From Ianthella basta (lineage: Eukaryota; Porifera; Demospongiae; Verongiida; Ianthellidae), in the NCBI GenBank assembly GCA_964019415.1, contig OZ025883.1, positions 3,781,586 to 3,845,585 of the forward strand: a DNA stretch of 64,000 nucleotides, in the 5' to 3' direction. The translations under genes and the position numbers were made by a program. This document shows, in pieces, positions 1-19,400 of the stretch. The notes beneath the pieces are model-generated. The model was given only the letters and a program-made list of their open reading frames with translations, did not search any database and had not been told where the DNA came from. Positions within the stretch are counted from its first letter, which is position 1; each line of letters opens with the position of its first letter.

Positions 1-327
1 CCATCTCCAGTACCCGTACTTGCCCCAGCCTCTGCAGAATCTCATCATTTGTGGTTCGATCTCTCCAACACACTCCCTCTGTCATTTTCAGTACATTCAT
101 TTACACAGCATGGATCTTGGACTTCTGCTCTTTGCATGCTGCCATGCATCACATCCATGTTGAATGACCAGCATCAAACTTAGTTTACTTACTCAGCTCT
201 CTCCTCCTCAGAATTGCCTGACGCATTCCTCTAACAACTCTCGATGCACACCCAATCCTTGCTTCCACTTCATGTTGCATACTGCCACCATCACTGATCA
301 TGATCCCTAGGTATTTCATTGTGTTTT
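1..327 (-). mobile_element. Decayed non-LTR retrotransposon, reverse transcriptase C-terminal part
   Basis: Read on the minus strand from about 325 downward, this encodes the block that follows the catalytic motif in LINE-type reverse transcriptases: KYLGIMISDGG, then a region ending RRRELSK and an in-frame stop. Further on is a DRTTNDEIL segment like the common 'RDR..N..I' tail of such proteins. Several stops interrupt it, so it is a dead fragment. The same sequence recurs on the plus strand at about 5173-5345. The element continues beyond the left edge of the window. Family assignment (RTE/CR1/L2-like) is not possible from this fragment. Confidence 0.7.
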
Positions 328-1228
328 CCTGCTTTACATTGCTGTCTACCTACCTACCTGCATCTCGTCTATCTGCCCCTCCCGACTAGGGGAGGGTCAG
401 GTCAAGCCTATTGTATTGACATGCAGGCATGGGAGCTATTATGCGCTGTGGAATGTAATATTGCATAATGCATTATTAACACGTTACAGCTACGTAAGTA
501 ATTCAAACTTGCAAGTAGCAGCATTATTCATATATTAGATGCTTTCCTGAACTTTTCAATGTCTGGCAAAGGAGCGACACCAAGGATAATGGATGGTTTG
601 TTGTTTGGCAATACTCAGTCAAACTCAAACACCAGTGCAAGGCGTGCAAGCACAGGCTCTTCCCAAAGCCAGTCAGCAAAATCATGCCCCACCAGAAATA
701 ATGCCAAATACAACCTGAAGCTTCTCTGGCTTTATACGTAGCTGCATAGCCAAGATGCAGGTTGGCTTCAATCACAGCATAGAACACTCACTGTCCTAAT
801 GTAGAAGAAGCTCATTACTATGCTGTTCAAAAAGGCGAATAGATCATGAGCAATGACATAGCAGATTATCCAACGAATGCAGTGATGACATTTTAGTCAT
901 TGTCAAAACCAGTTGATTACACAGTATTTTGCAGTAGACATTTCCAGTATATACAGACTAAAATTGGGCAATTTCAAATACTAACAGGCTTGTGAACATG
1001 TATTGTCCTACTATTGCCCTAAGTACTTCATATGTGTAGACAGTCAGGTGATATCAAACTGCATGCAGATTCACTTCAAGTTATATTTTGGGCACTGACA
1101 TAGTTATGAGACGTGAGATTCACTGTTATGTCTAGCACTGTATACTGCACATGCAAGCTGTTGGTTACAGCATGTGGTCCATTGTGCTTTGTAGGTTGCA
1201 CCTCCATATATGTGCAAGCGGACTGCAG
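328..1228. other. Intergenic region / putative 5' leader of the ROC gene
   Basis: No convincing gene, RNA or element was seen here. The downstream reading frame stays open back to an ATG at 1151, but a good splice-acceptor-like sequence (gactgcag) ends at 1228 directly before the preferred ATG. This stretch may therefore hold an untranslated first exon and intron. Confidence 0.35.
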
Positions 1229-7097
<5,869 letters not shown>

Positions 7098-8292
7098 CAG
7101 TTTCTAGACCACGTTGCAAGTCCACATATTAGGTTGTGATAGATTGCTGTTTGAAAATCAAATGTTATTCAGTAAATTGTGATGAGTGCATGTGCATAAT
7201 GCATATTAAACACGACCATAATTATAGAGTGATAATAGTTTGTGATGTTCAGAGACCCTTATATAGACCTTTATATACAATTCTATGTAGCTAGAATGAT
7301 TGTACATTTTAATCCCCAACAGCTAGTAGGTTAAGCTGGCTTGTGCCAAGGAATCCATGGGCTGTACAGACATTGTCCTTGCAAAACATATCATCTAGCT
7401 GTTCACTTGCCCAATTGACTAACCTTGATGGACAAATCCTCTGTCTGCAACATTTCAGACTTTTGATACCCCAGCAAGTGGACTACTCTAGACTCCCTTA
7501 AGCAGGCCAGTGTAAAGACATCTTGAGATCTGGCCCACAATTTGCTCACACCATACTGTAGGAACTAGGTACCCCAAGAGTACAACTTAAAGAATAAGGT
7601 TGAGAAAAGTCTTCCATTTGACTCAACACTATGTAGAAGTGTTTGACAGCAGGACAGGTTTAGCCCAATTAACTTCACCACCTCTGTCAACTCAGTACTC
7701 TGGAGAGTGTAACCTATGTCATCCTAGCTCCTTCTCCCTTAAAGACCAAACACTGGGACTCTCCGCTGAGGTGCAGTATGAAGATGACATAGACTTAGCT
7801 ATTGACCACAAGCCACACACACCTACTAGAAGCAGTCAGTAATGTGCTAGATATATAGGGAGTTAGGAATCAAGGTGAAACAGCTGTCTGTGGCTCTCCA
7901 TCTTTGTAGGATGTTAGTGGGGAGTGAATCACTGGTTGCCATTCTTTAGGGCTTTAAGGCCCCCAGCCTTGCTGTAACACTACTGGTGTGGCCAGCTGGT
8001 GGCATAAACCCAGTGATCCTAATGTCATCAGAAGACATGTGCCATGAACAATCCTTATCTTTACTTAATATAATAATATTGGTGTAATTATAATTGAAGA
8101 AGTAGAATAATTTATTTCAGTCCATGCACTGGCTAGGTTTGTTTTTAGATATGGCTAAGGAAACAACTGTACTTGAATCAATTTTAACTGCATTGTATTC
8201 ACACCATTTACATATGTACCCAATACTCTGACACCCTATAGTGCATACATATTTGTACAAGATGAGATACGAATCAATTAATGTGAGTATTG
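7098..8292. other. Intergenic region between the ROC gene and kinase A
   Basis: No supported gene. An open frame at 7600-7842 (80 codons) has no recognisable domain and stops flank it closely, so it is left unassigned. Two convergent genes end on either side, so this region should hold their 3' UTRs. Confidence 0.4.
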
Positions 8293-11200
8293 TTATAAAC
8301 TTTCAGTTGCTGTGTTCTCCATCCCATCTTCCTCTCCTTTCTCCTGACCAGAGATGGGTGCAATTGATGAAGTGAAGTCCACATAATCAGAAGCATGCTG
8401 TCCCTCCAGAAGCCCCTCAAAATGAGACCTCAGCTCAGAGAATGTGGGTCTGTCAGAAAGTGACATTTCCCAGCATTTGTACATCATCTCAAGCCTTTAG
8501 ACAGTGGAGATGTGGGAATTGCATTCATAAATTTATTATGGCTAAAAGTTGAATAATAACATGACGGCATGCTTGGCTTCACAATGTGGGAAAACTTGAA
8601 GGAAGTAACAGTAAGAACTGATGTAATGAAATATTTTAATTTCTCCATGCAAGTGTGCATCTACAGTATACACGACAGGAAATGTTTACTAACTAAAGGC
8701 AAATCTCCTATATATACAACTATAAATCTTTAAGGTATATATATGTGGGATTACTGTAATCATATAGCACTGGCCATGCAAGACAACTGACATGTCCTTG
8801 TTGCCTCCTTCCAGTACTTCCATTGTTGCACCACTGCAGATGATGTCAGCCACAGATCCATTGTCAATACCAGCGTAAGGGATGCCACCTGTGAATATGA
8901 ATAAATTATAGCATTCTGTTGCAGGTATACTGTGCTGCTATAAGATTATACTGCTAATAATTATACCCGTGTACTGTATTACCATAAGAGTGAATCTCCC
9001 ATAAGCAGATTCCATAGGACCATCTGTAGTAGACAGAAGTGGAAGAGCTAGTTAATGTGTGAACTACATGAAATAGGTACATGTCCAGGCAGTTTTAGAA
9101 TAATAATAGTTGTAGTAGTTCAATATAATCACACTTACACATCTGACTTTTCCGAAAACTGTAGATGTGAAATAGCCTCTGGTGCCATCCACCTCAGTGG
9201 CAGCTTGCTGGCATTCTTGTTGGACTGGTACATCTCTTCTGCCTCTCGGGACAGGCCAAAGTCAGTCACTTTCAGTAGTTTGTTGCAGCTCACTAGAACA
9301 TTCCTACAGGCCAAGTCACGATGGATGACATTAAGGCTGGATAAGTACTCCTGTGAAAGAGAGAAAGTGATGACATTCTTTGAGACAATGAGGTGAACAG
9401 AATGGCATCCTCTTGCTGTGGATGAAATTCTATACAGTCTCCATTTCTAACCATTCCTTCCGCTATTTGATAGGCAAAGGAAATGGGATCATCATCTGCC
9501 ATTCTCATTTGTGACAGCACACTCTTGTACTGATCATGAACCACTCGTTTTGGCCAATTGGACTCTTCAGAACTCAAATCTAGGGCTGGCTGCAAATTTA
9601 ACAAGATAAAAATGCAATACCTGTTTGAAAACACAGTATTCTGTTCATAGCAGCAATGCTAGTCTAGAATACCTTTGGCTTCCACGCTATTAGGCAGCTG
9701 CGGAGGTCCCCCATTGGTACATACTCCATGATGAGGGACAGTGGTCGCTCCTTTATAATGCACCCAACCATTTTCACAACATGAGAGCTCACTCCCAAGG
9801 ATACTTTGGCCATCAGTGCAATTTCCCCAAGAAACGCCTCCACCTCAGCAGATGTGGAAGTAGCTGCATATGAACACAAACACATCACACTCTTTTAGTC
9901 AATAAATTGATATTCTAGTGGCTGCATGAACTAACCTTTCAATTGCTTTACAGCCACCATTTGAGGTAGCCTACAGCCTTCCACAAGTTGCATGGTCTGA
10001 ATGTACATCTTTGCCCTTTGAGATTTTACATCGGCATTCAAAAGAGACAAGAAAACTCTTCCAAATTGTCCATTTGCAAGTAGCTTTTCAACACTCAAAT
10101 CATTATGGCATATTTCCCAGTCTTTAATCTCAGCAGGAAGATCAAAGTCAAGCTTGAAGGAGGAAGTAGTGCAATGTAGGAATCTCCATTAATTTTGTTT
10201 GCAGCATTTGATACAGCATTCACAATGTTTCAAAGCATGGGAGTGGGAGCTCACATAGGTACTGTCTACTTTGAAATGGATTGCTCCATATTCATCTTGC
10301 ACCATAACCACAGTGGGCAGTCTGTGTAATATAGTATACAACATAGTTTGCAAGCACTAGAGCCTTACGCCATTCATACAGTTACAGTATTTTAATACAC
10401 TGCCAAACATATCAACATTAGCACCATTTCCGTAACTACTATTAACATACCTTTTGAAACATTTGTAACATCCAGCAGTGGCAAGTAAGACGGTGAGCAC
10501 ACTCAAAATGAACAATGGAAGGAGCACTAAAAGAGTTATTATGGCTGCACTGTCCTCACCAGTAGTGGTAGTCAGAGTAGCAGGTGCTGTAGTCAAAAGG
10601 AGTGCAATATCGGAAGTACTGTATACAGTTAAGTGCTATAATGCTTCGTAGTGGCTGGAAGGTAATTCATGATCAGCAGCTGCATTGACTATTGTCTTAT
10701 GTACATGTATGGTGTATCAGGTATTTTTGTCCAAAGTATGCATGTTGATTCAGCATATATCATATTATTTGATTAGTATGATAGTCCATGTACCTGTTGC
10801 CATTTGACCACTTGCAAAACAGCTTACCTCCACAAATAACTTGTGCATCATTGGAATGTGTACATCCCTCATCTGAAACTTCAAATATACAGTCAAACAG
10901 GTGCTCCTCTGTCCCATTGCAAGAGACACGACTTAGGAGAATGGAGAGACCAACACTTTCATCAGTCAGTGAAGATATGAAGTCAGCTTGAAGAGCGTCT
11001 GCAAAGCCTAATTGCCGACAAGCAACTCTGGCATCATCCAAGTCCCATCCAATGTCACACACAGTGCCCCACTCTCCATTGTAGAACACCTCCACTCTGC
11101 CTTTTGACGGATGAGTATCTGAATTCTCTGACAAGCGAATAGCTGGATAAAAGTACAGCATAGAAGTATGAAGAGGATAGTGTCCACCTGTGCAGACATT

Positions 11201-14200
11201 GATAGTAGATCAAATGCAGCCATGGGACATGGAGCACCTAATTTGTTGATCATATCCTAAGCAAGTTAATATGAATAAAGTGCAAGTTGACATGACTTTA
11301 CAGTCATACATTTGCACACATTTCAGGAGTGGTGCAGAAGAACACAACGGACTGGCAAGAGATAAATTTGATTTCTCTGCTAGAGAACAACATTTGACTA
11401 AGTGAATCTGGTCTTCACAGCCAAGTACTAAACAGTGCTTGTTATGACGCATGCTGATTGCATCTTGTATAAACTCCGTTTGATCAGGAGGTCTGCTTGT
11501 AATGAATATGTATTTATGGTGGACACTATGAAACAAAATCACTGTGTAAAGCATCTGACATCCAAGGAGGTCCAACAATTGAGTAGATCAAACAGTCTCT
11601 CTTGCCATGTGCAGTAACAGTGTTTCTCTACAGTTATTAGTATTAAAGTTATGAAGAATAGCGTACCTTTACAGACAACTGTTGCTTCACCATGAGTACA
11701 GTTTTGATTTTCCTCCATCTTGCTGAAGGCACACTCACCACGCAGATGCTCTTCACTTCCATTGCATTGCACATTGGTCAACTGAGGACGGCTAGTCATG
11801 TTGCCCATTGCCCAAGTGTCATTGACAGCTTTCACAGCATCAGGGAAGCCAAGCTGTCTGCAAACCACCTTGGCATCATTCAAGTCCCAACCATCATAAC
11901 AGATACCTCCCCAAATTCCATTGTAGAACACTTCCACTTGGCCTTCAGACAAAACTAATGTCGAGCTATTCTGCGCAGTTAGACGCACATCATCTGCAGT
12001 ACGGCAAGGCCAGGGGAGGGCAGAGGCTGTGTATCTTTCAAGCATGCACAGTATATTTATTTATGCTGCACGTTGGAACCTGTCTAAGATGGTCACTGTG
12101 TTAGGCAGCCACCCTATAAAAGCCAGCCTCCTGGCTCCAAAGAGCACAAAAGCATTGCAATCTACTTCTGTAGAGCAGCCGTCTCTCTATATGAAGGTCA
12201 ACTAGAAGTGGTTGTCTTGGACAGATTCAAGTGTAATATTTACACTCCAATTTCAAGTGCAGTTAGCAGTACGTTATGTTGTTCAGAGCCCCATGCTCCA
12301 AACTAGGACTGATCATAGTAGAATGACACTGACTTTGGAGGATCCTGCAAAGTCACATCTTGGTTACAAATCAATTCGTCTCAGTAAGATTGATCAACTG
12401 GGAAGGCCTTCCATTTTGTACACCTAGCTTATATAGACGTTGGCAGCTATGCAATTCAGCAAAACTGCCTAGGACATTAACGGAATGTGAAATTTGGATC
12501 AAGGGTTCAATTATACTTGTTTATTGTAACCTTGTTATAATGCTTTTGATTGCTGAGCATTGCTGAAATGTGGAATTTGTCATTGTAGCAAGTCTACATT
12601 ACCAGCTAGAGATAGTCCTAAAATGACACAAAGTTACAAAACGTTTGACAAACAGTACAATAAGGACAGATGCCCAGTCATAAACAAGTTGCCTATCACT
12701 TACTGGCACACAGGAAGATGTAGTCAGTGGTAGATCTTGTACAGTGTTGTCCACTCCTCCATCCATTGTGGTTACATTGCTCAACTCTCACAGCCTGCTC
12801 AAAGCAATGTGGGTGAAATGCACTCTCTTCAAACCAGTAAGTTACATTTGCCTGTCTCTCCACATTTTCACTGGCTGTCATGTCAACTGCCTTTGGAAAG
12901 CCTAGCTGTCTACAAACCACATCTGCAGTTCTCAAACTTGCTCTCTGAAAGCAAACAGCACCCCATTGTCCTTCATAAAACAATCTTACACTGCCATGTG
13001 TAAAGTTGGACTGTCTAACAAGTTTCATGGCTCCTGAATGTAGAAGAGCACAATGAATGGCACATACAAATTGTATTATGTAGTTATATGCAATCTAGTC
13101 TTTGGTTTCTTCTCCTATTTGAAATAATATAGCAATGCAATTCTTGCTCAAAATTATATAGTTTATGCAATATGACATTGTACAGTATGCCACTACATAT
13201 GAAGAGCAAGGCAGTAATATATTGTTAGCTAGCTACATACATGAAGACCACAGAAGCATGCAAACTCCAGCCAAGGGCGATCGTTCTGGCTCTGTGTTGA
13301 GTAACGTAGCCTTGTGTGCCATGATATGCTAACACTGCTTCACATGACATATATCATTGCCCATTAAGGGATGCAGCTATTTCATTCCAAAATTCACAAA
13401 GTTTACACTCATGTGATGGTAGGGTTTGAGGTCAAATGCATATACGTACGTATATAGTAGAATAATATGTCGCTCAGTTCCTAGCTACATATATGGGCTT
13501 ACAGCAGTAGGCCTGCCCATTACTATAGCAATTTCCTACAAATTTATTTATAGGAAGATGCCATGGTTGCTGTATATCATTCCCTTTCATACCCTCTGTC
13601 TTCCTCCTTGTTACCATATACATTACAGATACATTCTATGCTTGTAGTGATTAGTGTTTACCTCTAATCTGCTTGTGCACTTATACATACGTAGTATAGC
13701 ACTATAATTATATTACTTGAATTTTACATCACAACTAACCTTGGTTGGGAATGGTTGTGTTATTACAAATTACAGCTGGGTCACCATAGTAAAATAGTAT
13801 TGGATCTTGAGGATATGTGGAACATTCTGCCAAGCTTTCTTCAGTGCCATCACAAGCCAGTTCGAGTAAATAACTTTCAGCCATTCCTCTTCCAAATGGA
13901 TGTTTACTGCTGTCTGTGAATGTTTTACTGACATCAGCATATTCCAGGAAGCGACATACCACTCTGGCATCAAGTGGATCCCAGTTCTTACTAGGAACCT
14001 TTCGCCAAACGGCACCATGGTCTTCTATGCTGAGAATCTCCACTCTACCTTCAGAGGAATTGGAGCCACCAACAAGACGAACTGCACCTGTTAATTGTAT
14101 ACAGCAGAGTTTATGTACATCAGTGATGTTGCTGTCCAAGGTATGTATATATACTGAATAGATTGTCAATTCAATAAATAAGTCTTAACATATATACCAA

Positions 14201-15313
14201 GCAACATGGCATAATAAAGAAACAGAATGTGCAATATTATTTGCAGGAGACGTCAAACATTCCTGTATGTGCTGATATAAAAAGTATCATGATACTATGA
14301 TAGCATAGAGACTCATTGCTACATTGGACGTATTGTGGCTAGTGGGTAGTTGCTCGAGCACATGCGTAGCAGAAATTTATGGTAACTCAGGATGTTTCGG
14401 CCACATAGGCCTTTATCACATGTAATGACTATTCATGGAACAAACAACATGGTGGGAAGATGTAAGTAGGTCATTAGCTGTGTGCAGTTGTGATCAAAGG
14501 AGAATCATGAATATTAATTATCTGCCGTGGGGCATTGTAGCTCAGTGGCAGAGTGCTGGCGGCCTAAGCCAGAGGCCCTGGGTTCGATTCCACGGCGGAG
14601 CCACCTTTCGTTCGTGCTCTGCCGTTTCAGAGGTCTCTAGACAGTAATGGCCCCTATTCATGTCTACGATTGGAGATGATAACTATTAGGTCTTCGGACC
14701 ACAGGAGTCCCTTCCATCGGGCTCCTCACTGCTGTGATATGCTCAAGATTCTCCTTTGAATGAAAACAACATTGTACTTGGCTCACCATTTTGAGTGAAC
14801 TTGGGAAGAATCTCATCAGTGCAGTGAGCACCAAGATCTTGGGAATGATCACATCTATCACTGACCACAGCATCACGAGGACACTCCACGAGCCTGCCCT
14901 CTCTGCCAGTACACGACAGACCACTTAGCCAAATTGGGCCCATACCTTCGCTGTAAGAAATTGGAGTTGAGAACACCAGACCATATCCCAGTTGAGCGCA
15001 TGCAACTCCTACACTTTTAAAATTCCAGTTGTCACTACAAACAGTTCCCCACTCTCCATTTAGGTAAACTTCAATGCGTCCCATGAGTGGTGCTCCTTCT
15101 CCCACCAGACGAATATCACCTATAGGGTGAGGTATGACTATACAGTGACTTCAAAATATCTACAATTTGACATAATAAATTTGGTATTATGTTGGCTTAA
15201 CTTGAACCTTTGATTCACCTAGCACTGCCAGAGAATTGTTATTCACCTTCTGCTGGTGTGCCATGGCTGAAGACAGGGAAAAGAACCAGTATGAAGATGA
15301 GAGTTGCTGCCAT
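8293..15313 (-). CDS. Receptor tyrosine kinase A with five SRCR domains
   Basis: Fifteen exons (5' to 3'): 15313-15247, 15119-14787, 14087-13740, 13033-12704, 11993-11667, 11142-10828, 10586-10451, 10321-10255, 10152-9936, 9863-9673, 9589-9452, 9350-9139, 9023-8983, 8888-8792 and 8494-8293. The phases join to 1006 aa. Exon 1 is a signal peptide (MAATLIFILVLFPVFS). Exons 2-6 each encode one SRCR domain (residues about 23-573), typified by GRVEVFYNGEWGTVC and ARVACRQLGF. Exon 7 holds the membrane segment. The kinase has VAVK, the alpha-C Glu, HRDLACRN, DFG, WMAPEA, DVWSYG and DRPTF, so it should be catalytic. The P-loop reads ANGQFG instead of GxGxxG. A YVDF motif near the C terminus could be an SH2 docking site. 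It is the inverted paralogue of kinase B. The ligand is unknown; a surface recognition role is inferred. Confidence 0.9.
14520..14605 (+). repeat. tRNA-like sequence, probably SINE head or tRNA pseudogene
   Basis: An A-box-like TAGCTCAGTGGCAGAGTGC and a B box GGGTTCGATTCC lie at tRNA spacing. A D stem (GCTC/GAGT) and a perfect 5-bp anticodon stem (CTGGC/GCCAG) can be drawn. The T stem has two mismatches, the acceptor arms do not pair, and the base before the anticodon is G rather than U. An outer CCGTGG/CCACGG pairing is present. It lies in an intron of kinase A on the opposite strand. Confidence 0.45.
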
Positions 15314-16420
15314 AACTGATTTGAACTGAATGAAGATAGAGCTAGCAGGGATACGGCAATACACAGTTACATGTACTGTGGTTGGAGTCATGAGCCCCTT
15401 CATTATATGTTGGTTTGTTTGTATGTATACATAGCCGCTGAACAGTCACTGCACTAGTTACATTGTCTGATGTACTGGCCTACACCTGTAATGTATGTGT
15501 ATATCAGCTGCCAGTGTTGGCAAATGTCTCTCTGGATGTTTGCAGGTATGTAGTCCAGTAATAGCAGTATTGCATATATACAATTGAGTATATTTGCCTA
15601 TGATTTGTATTGCTGCATATAGTAAATGTTTGTCCACTGTGTGCATTCATGGCTACTTAATATGTATCTTCCCTCATCTCTTCCCCATCATAGCATGGTA
15701 CATGGTGTTTGCGGTAGTCAACAGTTAGAGGTGTTTGCCTCTGTGCCTACTAATTGTTGTACATATCATCCATTCAATGTGTTATATATGCTACATTGTA
15801 ACAAGGTGTTCTACATGGCCACTGTACCGTGCACCAGCAATGGAACAGTTCCTGCATGCACACCTTTTCATTGCACAGAAAAACATCTATACATGATGAC
15901 AAATAGCCATATGTACACATGTGATGACAATGTCACTTCTTCGTGAACACTTTGTACGTCATCTATACACTATAGAAGTGGCAATAGCCTGACACTGTTT
16001 GATTACACTTTGTCACACAAGTATACAATGGGATGTGGAGGTGAGTATGTTGTCAATGCATATAAGTTGCAGTGAAGAACTTCATATATAGGGTACAAGG
16101 CTTGTTACATAATGTACCCCCAAATTTCATGATGACAGACAGCACGATTGAAAGAGCATGTTAGTGTGGTCATGTTGCTATTAATGATAACACCTAAACA
16201 TGCGCACACAACTGTTAATCAACATTTGCTGCAACATACATACATAGTTGTAGACATTTTATGTGGTACAGGAAACACAGTATATAGTGCAAACAGGTCT
16301 TCTCAATGGGAATGTGTGGGCAATACCTGGTACATTACCAGTGCATTCAAATCATTTTTCCAAAGAGAGTTTTCTAGTTATTGTGGAGTGGTCTTTACAG
16401 TCAGCAAGGCTGTTCAGGCC
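15314..16420. promoter_or_regulatory. Divergent intergenic region between kinases A and B
   Basis: The start codons of the two SRCR kinases point away from each other with about 1.1 kb between them, so both promoters must lie here or upstream in untranslated exons. The open frames inside have no domain similarity. I see no clear TATA box or other defined motif; a shared bidirectional control region is inferred from layout only. Confidence 0.4.
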
Positions 16421-19400
16421 ATGGCTCTGAGTGCAACTGGGAGAATCTTCCAATTGACCATCTTATTGGCTATGTACAGTTCAGCGTCAAGTTTGGCTTC
16501 AGTAAATGAATCAAATGGTATGGTAGAAAGTGTTTATAACTTTCACAGCAATATGTACAATAGATCTGAACATGATGTGAAGAGCTCTTCTGATGTATAT
16601 GATATTTAGCAATTGCATGCTCTTGTGATGAATCAGGAATTGATGTTTACAGGTTTAATTAAAACAACTGCAAATTCTTCAATTTACAGGAGACATACGT
16701 CTTGTTGGTGGGTTCAGTTTGTCTGAAGGGCGTGTGGAAATACATTTCAATGATACTTGGTGGGCAGTCTGTGGATACACTTGGGATCCACTGGATGCAA
16801 CTGTTGCTTGCAGGCAACTGGGATTTGGAGCAGCACTCAACACATACTCTAGTTTCTTACAGAATGATTTTGGATGGAGCTCATTAATAAATTTGCAATT
16901 TGGATTGAAATGCGCTGGAAATGAAAACAAACTGCTTGACTGCCAACAGGACCTTGATCCTGGTATTGCACGTCGCTGTCAAGCTGCATCGTATCAAGCA
17001 GTTGCTGGTGTGGCATGCGCCAATGACAGCTGGCTCACTCTGCAAGGAGGTATGGATACACATTGTCAGTACTTCTGAATCTGCTTTACTGATACAAGGG
17101 GATGAGTATTTTAGGCAAACAAGTAACAGAATACTCTGCACTTCAGCTGTACACTGTTACAGGACATGGCTGGATCCATTTGGCATGATTATGTCATGAA
17201 TAAAGTACTGTAGCAATTGTTGCAGTTATGAATTGCAATTATGTTAAACATAAGCTGGGAATCAACATTTCAATGCATTCAGCAAAATTAACACAAGTAC
17301 TGTATGATCCTCACTTTATAGGACTGTTCCCTTTGTCTTCTAACTTTTCAACATTTCCATCAGTGTTATTACAACTCACAGCACAGTTAAATGAACTAAA
17401 ATGTGGATTCTAGTGTTTCAGTAATACATTTATGGTAGTGATTGACTAGTCACTATTTATGTGTCTGTATACAATGCAGGCTTCCTAAGATTGGCTGATG
17501 GCTCACACCATAGGGAAGGACGAGTGGAAATATTCTATGAAGAGGAGTGGGGGACCATGTGCTACCATGGCAACAGTGTTGGATATGTCTTCTCAACGCC
17601 AGCAACTATTGACACAGCGCACGTAGTATGCTGGCAGCTCGGCTATCCAAATGCACTGATGCTAACAACAGATGCTGTTTTTGGCTTAGGGACAGGATTG
17701 GTGGCCCTAGAGCCCTGGTGTGATGGAAGTGAGACTAGAATTGAGCAATGCCATCACTTTGGCTGGGCACAGTACTTTGACTGTACAAGACTAGTATCTT
17801 TACAATATTGCCTTCAAGATGCTATCCACAGCAGGCGATGTGATCATAGCGATGACATTGGAGTGGAATGTGCAAGTGAGTAATTCCTTCTACTTGTTGT
17901 GTTCCTTCATCCAAATGATAGTTGCTATAGTCTCAACGCTTTAGCTATATAGATTATAATTATGTCTGCTACCAAATGTACAGTAGGTCTTAAAATGCAT
18001 ACATGCACTTAACCAACATTTGTGACTGCAGAATTGTAATTTTATGACTATCTACATACACAGATATTTTGCATTACACTGTCTGTTGCAATCCAGATGA
18101 CCTCCGTCTGACCATGGCCACTGGAAATAGCCCTACCTCAGTACTGTCTGAAGGACGGGTGGAACTTTTCTACAATGGAGTTTGGGGAGGTGTCTGTGCT
18201 GACTGGTGGGATTTGAATGACGCTAAGGTGGTTTGCAGACAGCTCGGTTTCCCTGATGCTGTGGAACTCATGCACAGTACTTTGCAGGGTAATGGGACTA
18301 GCCTTCCTCTGCTGATTAATGTGCACTGTAATGGAAGCGAGGACCATCTCCGTGGAGAGTGTGCACTCAGTGAGATAGATGATGATCATAACTGTCAGTA
18401 TGGTGAAGCAGGAGTTGTCTGCCAAGGTGCACTGATAGATATATATGCAGACTCAGGCTAATACACACAGACAAATGTAACAGAGTCTATAATATTAAAT
18501 TTATTAATTTGTTACATTTTGCACTTTCCATGTAATTGTTCTATTGCTATGCATTTCTTAGGGTTAGGGCTTCTTCTCTTCATCTTTTTATAGTCATTCG
18601 TTTGTCAGGAAACACAGCTGCTCAACGATCTGCAGGCAGAGTGGAGGTGTTCTACAATGGAGAGTGGGGCACTGTATGCGATGATGGCTGGGACTTGGAT
18701 GATGCCAGAGTTGCTTGTCGGCAATTAGGCTTTGCAGACGCTCTTCAAGCTGGGTTCAACCAAAGTGCATTCATTGGCGAAAGGAGTGGATATGTTTTAA
18801 TCACTGAAGTAGGGTGCAGCGGCACTGAAGAGAACCCCTTTAACTGTTCATTTGAGATTCCTGAATTTGAGGATAGGGAATGCACCCATGCAAAGGATGC
18901 AGGAGTTGTCTGCACAGGTTTGTTGCTCATGCCTGCACCATAATTGCCAATTTTACCAAACGCATAATTTATAAATACATTCTCCAATAGCAGATGCCAT
19001 TGCAACATCACAGATTCCAGCAGCTGCAGATAACTTAGTCTTGTCTGCTACAGTACCTCTTTCCATAGCAGTCTTGCTAACAGGCTGTCTCATTCTTGGT
19101 GTCATGTCAGTTGGATGCTGGAAAATCTACCGCAGGTAATGTTGCCCAGCTGTAAATAGGTATTCTGCAGAATTGTCTACCATGTGAAATAAATATTATT
19201 TTCTATATGTTTGAGTGTTTTTGAAGATGTCTGATTAGTTGACATTGTTATGAATTCTTTAAGGAAACCATTCTATAAGTATTTATATTAACTAAACAAA
19301 TGCATGTGCATGCGCGCAGGCGTGTACGCAATCATATGACATTATTACGGGATAACGTATAATATTATTCATTAATTTAATATCAAGAAAATGCAAATGT

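Noticed and set aside
7600-7842. 80-codon frame with a YEDD-like string, considered as reverse transcriptase
   Set aside because: No other RT motifs around it and stops on both sides; too weak to call.
8889-9138. Apparent loss of the DVWSFG exon in kinase A
   Set aside because: A diverged 41-nt exon (8983-9023) with correct phase and splice sites encodes VWSYGICLWEIHSYG, so the kinase is complete.
16148-16609. 153-codon frame upstream of and overlapping kinase B exon 1
   Set aside because: Only its end coincides with the signal-peptide exon; the upstream part has no coding character and the ATG at 16421 explains the start.
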